A stretch of DNA of 7,510 nucleotides from positions 1 through 7,510 of the forward strand of contig DBIS01000345.1 in assembly GCA_002296975.1 (NCBI GenBank), in the 5' to 3' direction. The notes beneath the pieces are model-generated. The model did not search any database. It had not been told where the DNA came from and saw only the letters and a list, made by a program, of their open reading frames with translations. Below are positions 6,091 to 7,510 of the stretch, piece by piece. A program made the translations under genes and the position numbers. This stretch comes from Deltaproteobacteria bacterium UBA796 (GTDB taxonomy: Bacteria > Myxococcota_A > UBA796). Position 1 is the stretch's first letter, and every line of letters starts with the position of its first letter.

Positions 6091-6841
6091 TTCTCTCTAA
6101 AAACCCAATGGTGAAGGTCTCATTTGGGATTTCATCTGGCGGTAGATTGAGTTGCCATTCGGTGACTTTCAACTCGGTAGATGTGCCCCGGTTGAGGTTT
6201 TTCATGACCGAGTGGGTGGGCAGCACAGCACCATTTTGGGTGGCTGTTTGTTGAATGGTGAGCAGCTTTTTGGCGTGGTCTTTGGCGTCAAAAAATTCCA
6301 CTTGGCGCGGCAGGTGGTCGGATTTCGAGACTGTGGACCGGATGCGACCATAGCTGGACTCGGGGCCGGGCTTGGTGTCGATCACCCAAGTCGTGTCATT
6401 GCTTGAAATCAAAGTATGTGTGGCTTTGGGGTCGTCGCTGAAATCAAAGTCTTCATATGAAAAATCAGAGCCCATAAATGCACCCTTTTTAGCCCTTCCT
6501 GCGATGCGATTGGTGCGTTTTAGGGCGGGGAGGTACAGGATTTGTTCATCAGACTTTCCGCTTCTCTCCAAAACGATGAGCTGAGTGCCGGCCACATCGG
6601 TGGGTTTTGAAAAGCGAACATAGGTGGCATTAAGGCCGTCGATGCGCTTGGTTTTCATCTCAAAGCTGCGATGGCGGCGGGCACCATTTTTGCTCACAAG
6701 GACCATTTCGATTTGTTGAATCGCCGATTCTATGCGCTGGACTTTCTGTGCAGTGGCGATGATGGTGTCGGCATTGTCCTCCGCCTGGGCAGGCGAGGCC
6801 GTGAGTGCAAGACACACGCTTAGAAGCAGGCGGATCATCAT
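6083..6841 (-). CDS. LolA-like outer membrane lipoprotein-sorting family protein
   Basis: A 252-residue exported protein. Residues 1-20 form a clear signal peptide ending in the AQA cleavage site, with no lipobox cysteine, so it should be soluble in the periplasm. The middle carries the hallmark of the 'outer membrane lipoprotein-sorting protein' group related to LolA: AGTQLIVLER (84-93), ILYLPALKRTNRI (101-113) and FMGSDFSYEDF (122-132). The fold is an open half-barrel that holds acyl chains of lipids or lipoproteins. This group is distinct from true LolA and is often found with RND/MMPL exporters and DUF1302-type barrels; here the barrel is next but no exporter is visible. The start is the first of two ATGs (6841), overlapping the LarC stop by 4 bases in the form ATGATG; the second ATG (6838) is equally possible. 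Inferred role: carrying a lipid-like molecule between the membranes. Confidence 0.88.
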   Translation of the reverse strand: MMIRLLLSVCLALTASPAQAEDNADTIIATAQKVQRIESAIQQIEMVLVSKNGARRHRSFEMKTKRIDGLNATYVRFSKPTDVAGTQLIVLERSGKSDEQILYLPALKRTNRIAGRAKKGAFMGSDFSYEDFDFSDDPKATHTLISSNDTTWVIDTKPGPESSYGRIRSTVSKSDHLPRQVEFFDAKDHAKKLLTIQQTATQNGAVLPTHSVMKNLNRGTSTELKVTEWQLNLPPDEIPNETFTIGFLERNG

Positions 6842-7510
6842 TTATCACCGTGGGTGTTGCGCCAGGCTTGGATGGCAGCAGCGTGAATTATGGGGGCGGG
6901 CTGTCCAGTCGAGATGGCCACAGCAGCGACATCCTCGAACTCCGGTGAGGCCTGAAGGACCTCGCCATTGAGCGCGCCGACTTTGACGCGTACGCTGCCA
7001 AATGGTGTGTCGACTGGTGTGTGCCAGCGGTCGAGGACGGTGCGGTCGGCCTGGCTTTTGCGCACCCCAAAAGTCGAACCGTGTTTGAGCATCGCGGTGG
7101 TGACGGCCTCGGCGTGGTCTGCTTTGGACAGCGCGGTAATGAGCATTCCGCTTCGACCCTTTTTCATGAGCACCGGGCTGGCATACACATCGAGGGCACC
7201 CGCTTCGAGAACAGCACTGATCAACGGTGGCAGGTGCTCGCCGCTGAAGTCGTCCATCTGCGCCTCTAAAACCGTGACCTGGTCTACTTGGGCGGTGGTC
7301 ATAATTTCACCGAGGGTGGCCCGAAGGATATTGGGTACATCATCGGGATTGCGGCTTCCGGCTCCCACGCCTGTCGCCAACAAGCGCATGGTGGGCATGG
7401 GGCCAGGGCGTGCGAGTGCCGCCAAAATTCCGGCTCCCGTGGGGGTGGTGCTCTCTCGGCCTTCGGGGCCGGGGCGGACGGGCCAGCCCTCGAGTAGCGC
7501 CAAGGTAGCG
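6838..7510 (-). CDS. larC: LarC, nickel-pincer cofactor nickel insertion enzyme, C-terminal part
   Basis: The last 223 codons of LarC (formerly DUF111/UPF0272), reading in from the right edge; the N-terminal half is outside the window. LarC inserts nickel, with CTP hydrolysis, into pyridinium-3,5-bisthiocarboxylic acid mononucleotide to make the cofactor of lactate racemase and related LarA enzymes. Visible signatures in order are RESTTPTGAGILAAL, PNILRATLGE, TVLEAQMDDFSGEHLPPL (family: D-D-x-x-x-E), EAGALDVYASPVLMKKGRSGML, STFGVR, VDTPFGSVRVKV and ASPEFEDVAAVA. In Lactobacillus plantarum the protein is made from larC1 and larC2 by programmed frameshifting; here the visible half is one uninterrupted frame. 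LarA, LarB and LarE are not in the window. The stop (6840-6838) overlaps the LolA-like start, so the genes are probably coupled, which is an unexpected partner for this enzyme. Confidence 0.9.
   Translation of the reverse strand, partial: ATLALLEGWPVRPGPEGRESTTPTGAGILAALARPGPMPTMRLLATGVGAGSRNPDDVPNILRATLGEIMTTAQVDQVTVLEAQMDDFSGEHLPPLISAVLEAGALDVYASPVLMKKGRSGMLITALSKADHAEAVTTAMLKHGSTFGVRKSQADRTVLDRWHTPVDTPFGSVRVKVGALNGEVLQASPEFEDVAAVAISTGQPAPIIHAAAIQAWRNTHGDK

Overview
The window looks like chromosomal DNA of a moderately GC-rich Gram-negative bacterium. An outer membrane is implied by a signal-peptide-bearing beta-barrel protein and a periplasmic LolA-like protein. The protein style (DUF502, DUF2225-like, LolA-like, ECF sigma with a membrane anti-sigma, C-factor-type SDR) would suit a myxobacterial or other former 'deltaproteobacterial' lineage, but this is a low-confidence guess. 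Coding density is very high. I see no rRNA, tRNA, CRISPR array, insertion sequence or intergenic gap above 40 bases.

Left part, plus strand (1-908): the 3' end of a short-chain dehydrogenase gene, then, 37 bases later, a complete DUF502 membrane protein gene with a good ribosome binding site. These two converge on the minus-strand genes with only 19 bases between the stop codons at 908 and 928.

The rest (928-7510) is one minus-strand run of eight genes. In transcription order (right to left) they are: the C-terminal half of LarC (nickel-pincer cofactor nickel chelatase), a LolA-like outer-membrane lipoprotein-sorting family protein, a large predicted outer-membrane beta-barrel protein, a signal-peptide-bearing DUF2225-like/TPR-like protein, a glutathione-synthetase-like ATP-grasp ligase, an 18-repeat pentapeptide protein, an ECF sigma factor, and a membrane-anchored anti-sigma-like protein without a zinc motif. 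Junctions are -4, -8, -4, -241, -4, +7 and -4 bases. Three of the -4 junctions have the form ATGATG with the upstream stop TGA inside it. The run has the look of one operon with strong translational coupling and no room for internal terminators.

Three points deserve attention. First, the DUF2225-like gene has no stop codon where its family should end. It either runs 241 bases into the ligase gene in another frame or, after a -1 shift at a GTTTTTA site (3752-3758), fuses in frame with the ligase. Second, the sigma factor gene carries a C9 homopolymer between its two DNA/polymerase-binding domains, and gain or loss of one base would remove sigma region 4. Third, the gene set itself (LarC, envelope proteins, GshB-like ligase, pentapeptide protein, sigma/anti-sigma pair) is not an association I know. 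A unified function (an envelope system with its own sigma switch) is inference only.
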